DNA of 64,000 nucleotides from Mesobacillus jeotgali. GTDB lineage: Bacteria; Bacillota; Bacilli; Bacillales; Cytobacillaceae. This document shows positions 37,056 through 45,480 of the stretch, one piece after another. Location: the NCBI RefSeq assembly GCF_031759225.1, contig NZ_CP134494.1, forward strand, positions 1,486,501 to 1,550,500. Direction: 5' to 3'. The translations under genes and the position numbers were made by a program. Numbering within the stretch: the stretch's first letter is position 1; each line of letters opens with the position of its first letter. The notes under the pieces were generated by a model. The model saw only the letters and a program-made list of their open reading frames with translations, did no database searches and was not told the DNA's origin.

Positions 37056-37430
37056 TTCATTATTCAGCACTGCTGATAATGGTTCGATAATCTGGTCCTT
37101 TGTTACACTGCCATTCACATTGGCAATGACCTCGTCCTGATGGACAATTAAGATGGCAGGAAACTGCTTTACTTTAAAAAGATCATAATATTTATTCGCG
37201 TTCGCTGCGGGTATGACAACAATATCATCAAATGCGGCAGGGTATTCTTTTTTCAATTCTATAATTGCGTCATAGTAGGATGCTTCTTGTCTATAATTCT
37301 CATCATCAGAAAAGAAAACAACTTGTTTTATATCTTCATTAAGCTCCAACTCATCTGAACTGTTGACTGGGTTGCATGATGCCGTAAGGAAAAGGAATGT
37401 TGCGACAAAAACAAAAGACAAACTTTTCAT
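37053..37430 (-). CDS. Small lipoprotein with thioredoxin-like fold, Slp-like by position
   Basis: The 125-residue lipoprotein has lipobox LTASC near residue 19. The mature part looks thioredoxin-like (QVVFFSDDENYR, FKVKQFPAILIVHQDE with a cis-proline), but the CxxC motif is missing, so it cannot act as a redox enzyme. B. subtilis has slp, a 124-residue peptidoglycan-associated lipoprotein, directly after pdhD, so this may be its counterpart. I am not certain of sequence homology. Confidence 0.75.
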   Translation of the reverse strand: MKSLSFVFVATFLFLTASCNPVNSSDELELNEDIKQVVFFSDDENYRQEASYYDAIIELKKEYPAAFDDIVVIPAANANKYYDLFKVKQFPAILIVHQDEVIANVNGSVTKDQIIEPLSAVLNNE

Positions 37431-37585
37431 TTATCTTTGCCTCACTTTTTTCGGAATGATTTTTCACCATGGTTAACTGTTTGTCCATATTCTATCACAG
37501 CAATTTCCAAAAGAATGGAATGTTATTGATTTGTTACATAATTGAAAAATATCCGCTTCATCCAGACATATACTAGTAAAAAGAG

Positions 37586-37891
37586 ATGAATGTTTATCCT
37601 ATCTCAACTTGGGAAAAAGATAATTTAGACATGGTGGTGGAGGGTTTGAGGGTGTATGCAGTTATGCTGCTTCAATTCATGATCTGGAGTGGATTTACCT
37701 TAATAGAATGGCTATCTAAACACGATCATCCAATTTATAATGGTATTATGTTCTTTGTATTTTTCTATTTAGCCATAATCATAGGCAATCAAATAATGAA
37801 ATCGACGAGGAAGACCTTTTTCATAACGCTTTTAAGCCTTGTTATTTATGTATCGATCCATATGACAATGTCTTTTATTTCTTCCATTTGA
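37586..37891 (+). CDS. Hypothetical small membrane protein
   Basis: The 101-residue protein has three hydrophobic segments (about 22-45, 52-70 and 78-99) and a hydrophilic start (MNVYPISTWEKDNLDMVVEG). No family is recognised. The ATG has only a weak SD (AAAAGAGA). It lies 69 nt before the NodB-like gene on the same strand and could share its transcript. Confidence 0.6.
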   Translation: MNVYPISTWEKDNLDMVVEGLRVYAVMLLQFMIWSGFTLIEWLSKHDHPIYNGIMFFVFFYLAIIIGNQIMKSTRKTFFITLLSLVIYVSIHMTMSFISSI

Positions 37892-37960
37892 TCCTGAAAT
37901 ACAGAGAACGTAAGCATATGTGCCATCAACCTTGTCATCACACAGCAGGAGGGGAAAGAC

Positions 37961-38830
37961 TTGAAAAAAACTCTAGTATTATCGATTGCAGCTGCGATTA
38001 TCTTAGCTGGATGCGGGGACGAAGAAGTACAGAAGACAACAGAAGCCCGTCAAGAAAAACAAGAGATGGTAAAGGAAAATGTAAAAGCTTCAGAGGAGAA
38101 GACAGAAAAAGAAGCTGAGGAAGTAACAGAAGAGTCACCAGAAGAAGAGGCACAGAGCAAAGAAGTGGTACAGGCCTCACCTCAGTACACAATGAAAGGC
38201 GATTTTTCCATCCAAAATATGACTGATCCTGATGAAAAAATCGTGTTATTGACGATTGATGATGCTCCCGACAAAAATGCTCTTGAAATGGCTAAAACAT
38301 TAAAAGGCTTGAATGTAAAAGCCATCTTTTTTGTGAATGGTCACTTCCTTGATACCCCAGAAGAGGGGGAGGTCCTGAAACAGATTCATCAAATGGGCTT
38401 TCCGATTGGTAATCATACATACAATCATAAATCACTCAAAGACTTAACCGAGGAACAGCAAAGGAAAGAGATTGTAGATCTTAATGACAGAGTGGAAGAA
38501 CTAATTGGCGAAAGGCCGCAATTCTTCAGGGCTCCGTTCGGAATGAATACGGACTATAGCAAGCAACTGGCTGCAGATGAAAAAATGCTGCTAATGAATT
38601 GGACCTATGGATATGATTGGGAAAAGGAATATCAATCAAAGGAAGCTCTTGCGGACATGATGGTGAATACACCATTGCTCCGGAATGGGGCAAATTTGCT
38701 GATGCATGACAGGGAGTGGACAAGCGCAGCACTGGGGGATATCGTAAAAGGCCTGCAAGATAAAGGGTACAAAATCGTTGACCCTGCACTGATTGAAACT
38801 CCTGCAAATAAAGAAACGGCTGCCCAATAG
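37961..38830 (+). CDS. Polysaccharide deacetylase-like lipoprotein (NodB domain)
   Basis: The lipobox LAGCGDE near residue 18 is followed by a long acidic linker (25-75) and a NodB carbohydrate esterase 4 domain. The catalytic motif reads LTIDDAPD instead of the usual TFDDGP, but keeps both Asp. The metal histidines are in GNHTYNH, and RAPFG and LLMHD complete the set. It probably deacetylates peptidoglycan or another wall glycan outside the membrane. The start is TTG, after AGGAGGGG. Confidence 0.87.
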   Translation: MKKTLVLSIAAAIILAGCGDEEVQKTTEARQEKQEMVKENVKASEEKTEKEAEEVTEESPEEEAQSKEVVQASPQYTMKGDFSIQNMTDPDEKIVLLTIDDAPDKNALEMAKTLKGLNVKAIFFVNGHFLDTPEEGEVLKQIHQMGFPIGNHTYNHKSLKDLTEEQQRKEIVDLNDRVEELIGERPQFFRAPFGMNTDYSKQLAADEKMLLMNWTYGYDWEKEYQSKEALADMMVNTPLLRNGANLLMHDREWTSAALGDIVKGLQDKGYKIVDPALIETPANKETAAQ

Positions 38831-38844
38831 CAGCCGTTTCTTTT
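38813..38844 (+). terminator. Terminator overlapping the end of the NodB-like gene
   Basis: The stem GAAACGGCTGC / GCAGCCGTTTC with a CCAATA loop is followed by TTTT. The 5' arm is the last codons of the gene. Confidence 0.9.
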
Positions 38845-38893
38845 GCTTAAATAGAATTCGATCCCGATGTTTATTTCGGAACCATGCTATGCA

Positions 38894-39328
38894 TTATTTT
38901 CGTGGATAGAAATACATGACTCTTCCGTTGAATAAATGGAGCTCACCTTGAAGTTTTTTACCGATGAATTTACTGAATTCATTTGCTTTTCCCTTGTCAC
39001 CTGCAGTTGCAGTCGGCGGAAGGGTTATTTGTATGTATGATTGCTCGCGTCCTGTCCCATCTTCCTCGAAAACAGTCTCTGTGTCAACGCCAATCAGTAT
39101 TGCGCTATAACGGTCCTGTGAAGATTGCAGGTAGAACCATTTGCCTTTGCCATCTTCTTTTTCCTTCAAATCATAAGGAAATGCGGAATTTTCGTAATTC
39201 CAATCAACCTGGTCGCCAGTTTTAGTGGTGATTTCCTTATAGTAATGAAATAAATTCTTTAGTTCTTCTGTGGAAATGGCTTGCTGAGATGATGATGGAA
39301 CAAGTTTGATATAAGCATTACTAGACAT
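38894..39328 (-). CDS. DUF1885-like protein
   Basis: The 144-residue soluble protein (MSSNAYIKLVPSSSQQAIST, then WFYLQSSQDRYSAILIGV) fits the small Bacillales family DUF1885 of unknown function. No signal peptide or catalytic motif. A GGAAAAGGGG SD lies upstream of the ATG. It is convergent with the NodB-like gene. Confidence 0.7.
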   Translation of the reverse strand: MSSNAYIKLVPSSSQQAISTEELKNLFHYYKEITTKTGDQVDWNYENSAFPYDLKEKEDGKGKWFYLQSSQDRYSAILIGVDTETVFEEDGTGREQSYIQITLPPTATAGDKGKANEFSKFIGKKLQGELHLFNGRVMYFYPRK

Positions 39329-39422
39329 CGTCCAATCCCCTTTTCCTATCTATTCTTCCTCATTTTATCACTCCTGAAAAAGCGTTGACAATAGAATAAA
39401 AGCTTTTTAGCTTATATGGCAC

Positions 39423-39451
39423 TTGCCTTTTTGTCAAAAATAAATTATAAT
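39423..39451 (+). promoter_or_regulatory. Sigma-A promoter of the DUF3055 gene
   Basis: TTGCCT (39423-39428), a 17-nt spacer and TATAAT (39446-39451) lie 37 nt before the start codon. Confidence 0.75.
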
Positions 39452-39487
39452 AATATTCTAAATATTTAATTAAAAAGGAGGAGGCAT

Positions 39488-39787
39488 ATGGAACTATTCG
39501 ATAAGCTTTATGATGAGCACGAAAAGGTTCACGTCAGGTTTGTGGGGTTCACTACTTATGATACTCGTTATGACTTTGGGATCGTGTATACCAATATGTT
39601 TTTCGGGAAACCTCTTGTAGTTTGCATGCAGACGGGGCGTTCAGCACTCCTCGACCCTAAGGACATTGAAGACGTAGAATATTTGCAGAAAGCATTCCAT
39701 ATTACTGAAGTCCGGCAGGCTGAGGACCTTGCATTATTTTTCAATGAAGAATTGCCAACAGCGCCTTTCCAGACTCAGTACGAATAA
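39488..39787 (+). CDS. DUF3055 family protein (SAV0927-like)
   Basis: The 99-residue cytoplasmic protein (ELFDKLYDEHEKVHVRFVGF, CMQTGRSALLDPKDIEDVEY) belongs to the small DUF3055 family of Bacillales. Function unknown. AAAGGAGGAGG lies upstream of the ATG. It has its own promoter and terminator. Confidence 0.85.
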   Translation: MELFDKLYDEHEKVHVRFVGFTTYDTRYDFGIVYTNMFFGKPLVVCMQTGRSALLDPKDIEDVEYLQKAFHITEVRQAEDLALFFNEELPTAPFQTQYE

Positions 39788-39800
39788 GCGGAGAAGAGAG

Positions 39801-39831
39801 CAGGCCAACAAAGGCCTGTTTTTATTTTTTT
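39801..39831 (+). terminator. Terminator of the DUF3055 gene
   Basis: The stem CAGGCC / GGCCTG with a 6-nt loop is followed by TTTTTATTTTTTT. Confidence 0.87.
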
Positions 39832-39926
39832 GGAAAACAAAATCCTAATGAATAGTGTCATACTATTTAACTTGCGAACATATATAATGGGTACATATAA
39901 TAAAAATTACCATACAAAAAAATAAA

Positions 39927-39969
39927 AGTGTTATACGGTTTAGGCTTGAAATCTTAATAGTGTTATATT
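39927..39969 (+). promoter_or_regulatory. Two candidate CcpN boxes upstream of SR1
   Basis: AGTGTTATACG (39927-39937) and AGTGTTATATT (39959-39969) match the CcpN consensus TRTGHYATAYW at 9 and 10 of 11 positions. Their starts are 32 bp apart, three helical turns. The second overlaps the promoter. SR1 is repressed by CcpN in B. subtilis during glycolytic growth. Confidence 0.72.
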
Positions 39970-39973
39970 ATTA

Positions 39974-39979
39974 TATAAT
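39974..39979 (+). promoter_or_regulatory. -10 box of the SR1 promoter
   Basis: A perfect TATAAT. The -35 is poor (ATCTTA at 17 nt). The transcript should start near 39986. Confidence 0.7.
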
Positions 39980-39986
39980 TAGAAAC

Positions 39987-40002
39987 TGATGAAGCGCTTT
40001 CA
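39987..40002 (+). promoter_or_regulatory. cre-like site at the SR1 start
   Basis: TGATGAAGCGCTTTCA holds a perfect right half of the CcpA consensus TGAAAGCGCTTTCA, with the left half shifted by one base. It overlaps the predicted transcription start, where CcpA could act as a roadblock. Confidence 0.45.
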
Positions 40003-40031
40003 AAATTCAAAACGAAAAGGAGTTTGAAAAG

Positions 40032-40154
40032 ATGGGCACAATCGTTTGTCAAACTTGCAATGCTACAATTGACCATTTCGAAGATGAGAAAGTAACGGTA
40101 CTATATTCAAAAAAATGCAACTGCTGCGACCATGAAGGAGCAGAGGAAAGATAA
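40032..40154 (+). CDS. sr1P: SR1P, GapA-binding peptide encoded by SR1
   Basis: The 40-residue peptide starts MGTIVCQTCNATIDHFEDEK and has a CxxC pair and a CNCCDH cluster, matching B. subtilis SR1P (MGTIVCQVCEGTIGHFEDEK). SR1P binds glyceraldehyde-3-phosphate dehydrogenase GapA, stabilises the gapA operon mRNA and promotes GapA binding to RNase J1. The cysteine pattern suggests a bound metal, which is inference. AAAGGAG lies 10 nt before the ATG. Confidence 0.95.
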   Translation: MGTIVCQTCNATIDHFEDEKVTVLYSKKCNCCDHEGAEER

Positions 40155-40164
40155 GGATAGATAA

Positions 40165-40195
40165 AAGGGCATGCTGCTGCATGCCCTTCTTTTTT
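40165..40195. terminator. Terminator of SR1
   Basis: The stem AAGGGCATGC / GCATGCCCTT with a TGCT loop is followed by CTTTTTT. The reverse strand ends in TTTTATC, so it may also help end speA. Confidence 0.93.
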
Positions 40196-40241
40196 ATGTG
40201 TATATTTTCAAATCCAGCGTTTTGTCTGGACTCACTAGCAT

Positions 40242-41711
40242 TTATCGGATTGCTTTATGTTCCTTGATTACCCTGAACGATTTTAGCTCATCATCCTCTG
40301 GTCCTTGTACTGGCAGGCCAGCTTCCATATTTGTCTTGATATACACAAGGTTTTCTTCAGTGATGATTTCTCCCGGAATGAAAATTGGGATTCCTGGAGG
40401 ATAAACCATGACGAACTCCGCGATGATCCTTCCTTCTGATTCTTCGACAGGAACAACCTCTGTATCAGCGTAAAAGGCGTCTCTCGGCGTCAATGCCAAT
40501 AATGGAATATCAGGAAGCATAACTTCTGCATGGACTTTTTCAGCTAAGTGGTGGAACTCACTTGAAAGCTCACGTAATGCTTGAACAAGAATTTCCGCTT
40601 CTTTTTGAGTGTCACCAGGCGTAATGATACACAGGATATTGTACAAATCTGAAAGTTCTACTTCAATATTGTATTTTTCGCGAAGCCATTTCTCGACTTC
40701 ATAACCTGTAATATTAAGGTCCTTGATGCTGATGAGTACCTTTGTCGGATCAAAATCAAAGGTAGCATTTGTTCCAAGCAGGTCTTCACCAGGGCAGTAG
40801 AGATGTTCGATTTCATTTACCTGCCCTCGGATCCATTGCGCCAGCTTGATGGTCCTGTCGATAATGTCCCTTCCTTCAATGGCAAGCCTTCTCCTCGCCG
40901 TATCCAATGAAGCGAGCAACAGATATGAAGTAGAAGTGGTTGTCAGCATGCTGATGATCGATTGGACGCGTTTTGCTGAAACCAGGCCTTCTTTTACATT
41001 GAGTATGGAGCTTTGCGTCATTGATCCGCCAAGCTTATGGACACTGGTGGCTGCCATATCGGCTCCAGCCTGCATGGCTGAAAGCGGGAGGTCCTCATGG
41101 AAATGGATATGGACACCGTGAGCCTCATCCACTAATACCGGTACGTCATAAGAATGGGCGATTTCAACAATTTTCTTTAGGTCAGCTGCAAAACCGAAAT
41201 AAGTTGGATTAATGACCAGCAGACCTTTCGCATCAGGATGCTGATCAAGTGCCTTTTCAACAGCATCGGTTGTAATACCGTGGGAAATACCCAGTTTTTT
41301 ATCTATTTCAGGATGGATGAAAATAGGGATGGCACCGGAAAAAACAATTGCGGACATGATTGATTTGTGCACGTTCCGGGGAACGATGATTTTATCCCCA
41401 GGTCCGCAGACAGTCATGATCATAGTCATGATTGCTCCGCTTGTCCCCTGAACTGAAAAGAATGTATGGTCCGCACCGAAAGCTTCAGCCGCCAACTCCT
41501 GGGCTTGCTTGATGATCCCTTTTGGTGAATGGAGATCGTCCAGCGGGCCGATATTGATCAAATCAATTGACAGGGCATTATCGCCAATGAACTCCCGGAA
41601 CTCAGGATCTATTCCGCTGCCTTTCTTATGTCCGGGTATATGAAATTGGATCGGGTTCTTTTCTGCGTGCTTTAACAGGCTAGTGAATAGTGGTGTTTCG
41701 TTTTGTGACAA
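40242..41711 (-). CDS. speA: Arginine decarboxylase (Orn/Lys/Arg decarboxylase family)
   Basis: The 489-residue PLP enzyme shows FHIPGHKKG, VDEAHGVHIHF and the PLP-lysine motif SVHKLGGSMTQSS, and continues with the small Orn/Lys/Arg-decarboxylase C-terminal domain. B. subtilis SpeA (490 residues) is biosynthetic arginine decarboxylase, leading to agmatine and polyamines; lysine specificity cannot be excluded from sequence. The TTG start follows AGAGGTG. The 220-nt gap upstream is shared with the divergent nitronate monooxygenase-like gene. Confidence 0.92.
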   Translation of the reverse strand: MSQNETPLFTSLLKHAEKNPIQFHIPGHKKGSGIDPEFREFIGDNALSIDLINIGPLDDLHSPKGIIKQAQELAAEAFGADHTFFSVQGTSGAIMTMIMTVCGPGDKIIVPRNVHKSIMSAIVFSGAIPIFIHPEIDKKLGISHGITTDAVEKALDQHPDAKGLLVINPTYFGFAADLKKIVEIAHSYDVPVLVDEAHGVHIHFHEDLPLSAMQAGADMAATSVHKLGGSMTQSSILNVKEGLVSAKRVQSIISMLTTTSTSYLLLASLDTARRRLAIEGRDIIDRTIKLAQWIRGQVNEIEHLYCPGEDLLGTNATFDFDPTKVLISIKDLNITGYEVEKWLREKYNIEVELSDLYNILCIITPGDTQKEAEILVQALRELSSEFHHLAEKVHAEVMLPDIPLLALTPRDAFYADTEVVPVEESEGRIIAEFVMVYPPGIPIFIPGEIITEENLVYIKTNMEAGLPVQGPEDDELKSFRVIKEHKAIR

Positions 41712-41932
41712 TTGATGATCACACCTCTTTAATGTATTGGATTCCCTTTTTATAGGTTATGATTATTTTTCAGCTTTTAAAAAAATAAAACACATGCATT
41801 ATAGCACTAATCAGGGTGTTTGCAAAGAATTTCATAATAACCTGAAAAACGCGAATCAGGCTTCAAGAAAACAGGAAATATGGCTTCTATAATAGAAGTA
41901 TTAAAGATACAAACATGTGAAGGAGAGGGACT

Positions 41933-42892
41933 ATGAACTGGAAAACAGATGTAACGAACCTACTAGGTATACAATACCCTATTATCCAGGGAGGACTCGC
42001 GTATCTTGCATATTCTGAGCTTGCTGCCGCAGTATCGAATGCTGGAGGGTTGGGCCAGATTACGGCGATGTCACTCCCTGACCCTGACGCACTAAGAACA
42101 GAGATACATAAAGTAAGGGGACTGACTGATAAGCCATTTGGTGTCAATTTTGCCATTGGCCAGCATGGCAGGCCATTTTCGCATTACCTGGATGTCGCGA
42201 TTGAAGAAGATGTTCCTGTGATTTCAATGACAGGGGGCAATCCGGCACCAATCTTTGAACAGCTACAAGGAACTTCTATTAAAAAATTGGTTCTGGTTGC
42301 AGCGAAGAGGCAAGCACAAAAAGCAGAAGAGCTGGGAGCAGACGCAGTAATGGTTGTCGGACAGGAAGGGGGCGGCCATCTTGGGAAAAGCGATATTGGC
42401 ACGATGGTGCTTATTCCTGCTGTTGTGGATGCGGTCAATATACCGGTCATCGCTTCGGGGGGAATTGGAGATGGGCGCGGCTTGATGGCAGCATTAAGCC
42501 TGGGAGCCCAGGGAATTGAAATGGGAACTCGCTTCATCGCAACAAAAGAATGCGTTCATGCTAACGAACTGTACAAGCGAAAGCTGGTGGATGGCAGCGA
42601 AAACGATACGACTGTCATAAAAAGAACACTAGGCATGCCAGCAAGAGCGATTGCCAATCCATTGACTGAAAGAATCCTTGAGATCGAGAGGAAAGGCGGA
42701 GGCTATGAAGATCTAAAAGAATTGATAAGTGGGACTGCGAATCGAAAGTATATCTATGATGGTGATGATGAAAATGGTTTTGGCTGGGCTGGCCAGGTGA
42801 TGGGATTAATCAAGGACTCTCCTACAGTTGCCGAGTTATTTGCCAGGATCATTAACGAGGCAGAGGAAATCAGAACAGCCTGGAGCAAATAA
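41933..42892 (+). CDS. Nitronate monooxygenase family FMN enzyme
   Basis: The 319-residue TIM-barrel flavoprotein has IQYPIIQGGLAYLA at the start, GVNFAIG, VGQEGGGHLGKSD and ASGGIGDGRGL for FMN phosphate binding, and GTRFIATKEC. The family includes nitronate monooxygenase and enoyl-ACP reductase FabK. The lack of other fatty acid genes nearby makes the first more likely. GGAGAGGG precedes the ATG. Confidence 0.88.
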   Translation: MNWKTDVTNLLGIQYPIIQGGLAYLAYSELAAAVSNAGGLGQITAMSLPDPDALRTEIHKVRGLTDKPFGVNFAIGQHGRPFSHYLDVAIEEDVPVISMTGGNPAPIFEQLQGTSIKKLVLVAAKRQAQKAEELGADAVMVVGQEGGGHLGKSDIGTMVLIPAVVDAVNIPVIASGGIGDGRGLMAALSLGAQGIEMGTRFIATKECVHANELYKRKLVDGSENDTTVIKRTLGMPARAIANPLTERILEIERKGGGYEDLKELISGTANRKYIYDGDDENGFGWAGQVMGLIKDSPTVAELFARIINEAEEIRTAWSK

Positions 42893-42992
42893 CGCTAGCC
42901 TATGCTTGCGCTGCCTGATAAATAACGGTACAATCGATTAACAGAAAAGGGATCATAGTCCCGCAGACAGCATAAAAAGCAGGTGAACTCAG

Positions 42993-43283
42993 ATGGAATA
43001 TCAATATCCGATAGACTATACATGGTCGACTGATGAAATTGTCGATGTCATCCATTTTTACGAATGTATCGAAAAAGCTTATGAAAAAGGAATTGACCGT
43101 GACCTTCTGCTTCAGGCGTACAGACGATTTAAAGAGGTCGTACCGGGAAAAGCACAGGAAAAAACTCTTTTCAACGAATTTGAAGAAGTAAGTGGCTATG
43201 TCCCTTACCAGGCAGTAAAAGAAATCAAACAAACCGGAAGCGGCGAAAGAATCAAAGTCGTTCCGAAAAGACCAAAAAGATAA
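42993..43283 (+). CDS. yktA: UPF0223 family protein YktA
   Basis: The 96-residue protein (MEYQYPIDYTWSTDEIVDVI, then DLLLQAYRRFKEVVPGKAQE) matches the UPF0223 family. It has a small helical fold and unknown function. Position after speA and before yktB is conserved. Confidence 0.92.
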   Translation: MEYQYPIDYTWSTDEIVDVIHFYECIEKAYEKGIDRDLLLQAYRRFKEVVPGKAQEKTLFNEFEEVSGYVPYQAVKEIKQTGSGERIKVVPKRPKR

Positions 43284-43294
43284 TAGGATGAACG

Positions 43295-43329
43295 AAGAAA
43301 GAGCCCGTGCAAATGGGCTCTTTCTTTTT
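43295..43329. terminator. Terminator of yktA
   Basis: The stem AAGAAAGAGCCC / GGGCTCTTTCTTT with an 8-nt loop is followed by TTG. It may also serve convergent yktB, 70 nt away. Confidence 0.88.
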
Positions 43330-43398
43330 GTCTAAAACTGGCTCCCATCTCCTCGAGACTCTTGTCGAAAATGGGCAGTCGCCTGCTCATTTCATGGT

Positions 43399-44019
43399 TT
43401 ATGCCAATCTATATAGGGGTAATGTTTCTTTAAATACAAACTCAATTTTCGAAAGCATTTCATCACTGTTTAACTTGACGGCTTCCTCACGAGAGATGTT
43501 CAGACCGCAAAGGATTTCAGCTTTTTTCACAGTTTGAAGGCGCTTGAACATGGAAAGAAGTTCTTCCTTTGAAAGTTCACTGTGAAGAGTGGCTTCTGGC
43601 TTCATGTGATCGATTGACCAATAGAAATCCTTAGGAGTCCTGGTGTAAATGGATTCGATGTTCTCTTCCAGTTTTTTGCCGATGTTTTCCTTATCAGGTG
43701 CTTCGTAAATGACAGCAAACCAGATAAATACATGGGTTTCCCACAAACCAATCTGGAAATGCGGCAGCATCTTATAGCCTCTTGGATTGCTGGCAAACGC
43801 CACCCAAGTATCCTTCGGCGGATTCTTTGTCCTCCTGGCATGTTTGGCAACATGGTAATGCATTTCATCGCCTGCAATGCTTGAGAGAGTTGGAGCAAAG
43901 TGCTGGCCGAGTTCTTCCAGTTTAGGGCGAATTTGAGACTTCAAGGCATCCATTCGTTCATCAAGGCCGTCTATTTTAAAAACATCGAAATCTGCTTGTT
44001 CAAAACCTGAAAATGACAA
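43399..44019 (-). CDS. yktB: UPF0637 family protein YktB
   Basis: The 206-residue protein ([20 protein letters not shown], then [20 protein letters not shown]) is a member of UPF0637 (DUF1054) and matches B. subtilis YktB in place and length. Function unknown. The start is TTG, with AGGAGG 8 nt upstream. Confidence 0.92.
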   Translation of the reverse strand: MSFSGFEQADFDVFKIDGLDERMDALKSQIRPKLEELGQHFAPTLSSIAGDEMHYHVAKHARRTKNPPKDTWVAFASNPRGYKMLPHFQIGLWETHVFIWFAVIYEAPDKENIGKKLEENIESIYTRTPKDFYWSIDHMKPEATLHSELSKEELLSMFKRLQTVKKAEILCGLNISREEAVKLNSDEMLSKIEFVFKETLPLYRLA

Positions 44020-44189
44020 TATAAAAACCTCCTAATACTTTGTCAAATATTGTAGCAAAATCTTTATAAAAAAAGAAGCGACAGGCATTTTCCGAGACCC
44101 CTGGGTATACGCACATATTTGTACCATTGCCAAATGGAGATTCATACAATAAATAAAAAAACAGAAATTTGATAGAGGAGTGTAAATTA

Positions 44190-44384
44190 ATGAAACAGCT
44201 TATAAACTCAACAAGGAAAAGAAATGGTGAGCTCCAAAGAACTGCTGTACTGCGTTTGGAAATGGATTATGAATTAGCCACTCTTTTTGATGCAATGTCA
44301 GAATCTGATAAACCGAAAATGAAAGAATGCAAACAGAAACTCGAAAGAATTCGACAAGAATTATTACGCTTAAAAGCTCTGTAA
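44190..44384 (+). CDS. Small helical protein, YkzI-like
   Basis: The 64-residue charged helical protein (MKQLINSTRKRNGELQRTAV ... LERIRQELLRLKAL) is predicted to be coiled coil. B. subtilis has a similar-size gene, ykzI, at this position between yktB and yktC, but I rely on place rather than confirmed alignment. GAGGAG lies 10 nt before the ATG. Confidence 0.75.
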   Translation: MKQLINSTRKRNGELQRTAVLRLEMDYELATLFDAMSESDKPKMKECKQKLERIRQELLRLKAL

Positions 44385-44456
44385 TAAATTGTTCCGGGAA
44401 AAGAAGCAGGTAAGATATGATATTGAACTGGAAAACTGCAGCAATCAAGACACTTG

Positions 44457-44490
44457 ACGAACTCCTATAAAGCTGATGGAGTTCGTTTCT
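44457..44490 (+). terminator. Terminator after the YkzI-like gene
   Basis: The stem ACGAACTCC / GGAGTTCGT with a 12-nt loop is followed by TTCTTAT. Confidence 0.78.
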
Positions 44491-44676
44491 TATGTAAGTG
44501 ATGCTGTGTTTCGGGCAATAGGTGTGAATGATGGAGTAACATCCTGGATATTTTGCATGTTATATAGTTGCCAGGGGGAATCCTATTACTTGATGATGAT
44601 GTACATAATCCGATAAGCTAAAATAGATTCCAAAAGCTTGATTGATCGTAAAAATATATGAACGGGGGAAAGCTGA

Positions 44677-45480
44677 ATGGAATATAATCTGAAAGAAATC
44701 GATACATACGCTAAGAGCTGGATAAAAGAAGCTGGTGAAAATATCAGGGCTTCATTTCCTAAAACCTTAAATGTAACATCAAAATCAAATCCAAATGACC
44801 TGGTTACGGATATTGATAAAGGGACAGAGCAATATTTTATCGAAAAAATCAAAGGCACCTATCCTGACCATCGCATCATGGGCGAGGAAGGGTACGGAGA
44901 CGAAGTGAAATCCTTATCAGGAGTCGTCTGGATCATAGACCCGATTGATGGAACCATGAATTTTGTTCATCAACAGCGGAATTTCGCGATTTCCATCGGC
45001 ATTTATATTGATGGTGAAGGAATGATCGGACTTATTTATGATGTGGTTCATGATGAACTTTATCATTGCATAAAAGGAAATGGCGTTTATCTTAACGAAA
45101 AATCGATTCCAAAGCTTACGGAAGCCAGGGTAAGTGAAGCGATTATTGCACTCAACGCTACCTGGGTTGCACCTAATAAAAGAATCGATCACGAATTGTT
45201 AATACCCCTTGTAAAAGACGTGAGAGGAACACGTTCCTATGGTTCTGCAGCCATGGAAATGGTGTATGTCGCAACAGGCAGGATAGATGCCTATCTGACG
45301 CCAAGGCTTGCACCATGGGACATTGCCGCCGGTATCATCATGATTAAGGAACTTGGTGGAGAAGCCACGGATCTTAGAGGCAGCGAGCTCGATATGCTTC
45401 AGCAGTGCTCACTGTTTGTATCAAAGCCAGGCCTGCATAAGGAAATCCTTAAAAACTATCTGAAGGATGGAAAATGGTAA
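44677..45480 (+). CDS. yktC: Inositol monophosphatase family protein (YktC/SuhB)
   Basis: The 267-residue Mg-dependent phosphatase has GEEG, DPIDGTMNFVH and WDIAAGIIMI, the three metal and phosphate motifs of the inositol monophosphatase family. B. subtilis YktC has inositol-1-phosphatase activity in vitro. GGGGGAAAG precedes the ATG. The next gene starts inside its last codons (7-nt overlap). Confidence 0.93.
   Translation: MEYNLKEIDTYAKSWIKEAGENIRASFPKTLNVTSKSNPNDLVTDIDKGTEQYFIEKIKGTYPDHRIMGEEGYGDEVKSLSGVVWIIDPIDGTMNFVHQQRNFAISIGIYIDGEGMIGLIYDVVHDELYHCIKGNGVYLNEKSIPKLTEARVSEAIIALNATWVAPNKRIDHELLIPLVKDVRGTRSYGSAAMEMVYVATGRIDAYLTPRLAPWDIAAGIIMIKELGGEATDLRGSELDMLQQCSLFVSKPGLHKEILKNYLKDGKW

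Larger units (their letters stand above)
39986..40195 (+). ncRNA. sr1: Dual-function small RNA SR1
   Basis: A transcript of about 210 nt would run from the TATAAT box to a strong terminator, close to the 205 nt of B. subtilis SR1. It contains the SR1P reading frame. In B. subtilis SR1 also base-pairs with ahrC mRNA and blocks its translation. The start is estimated from the -10 box. It is convergent with speA, in the same neighbourhood as in B. subtilis. Confidence 0.88.

Noticed and set aside
37888..38118. 76-codon frame overlapping the start of the NodB-like gene
   Set aside because: It has no SD and overlaps the well-supported lipoprotein frame; it is a frame shadow.
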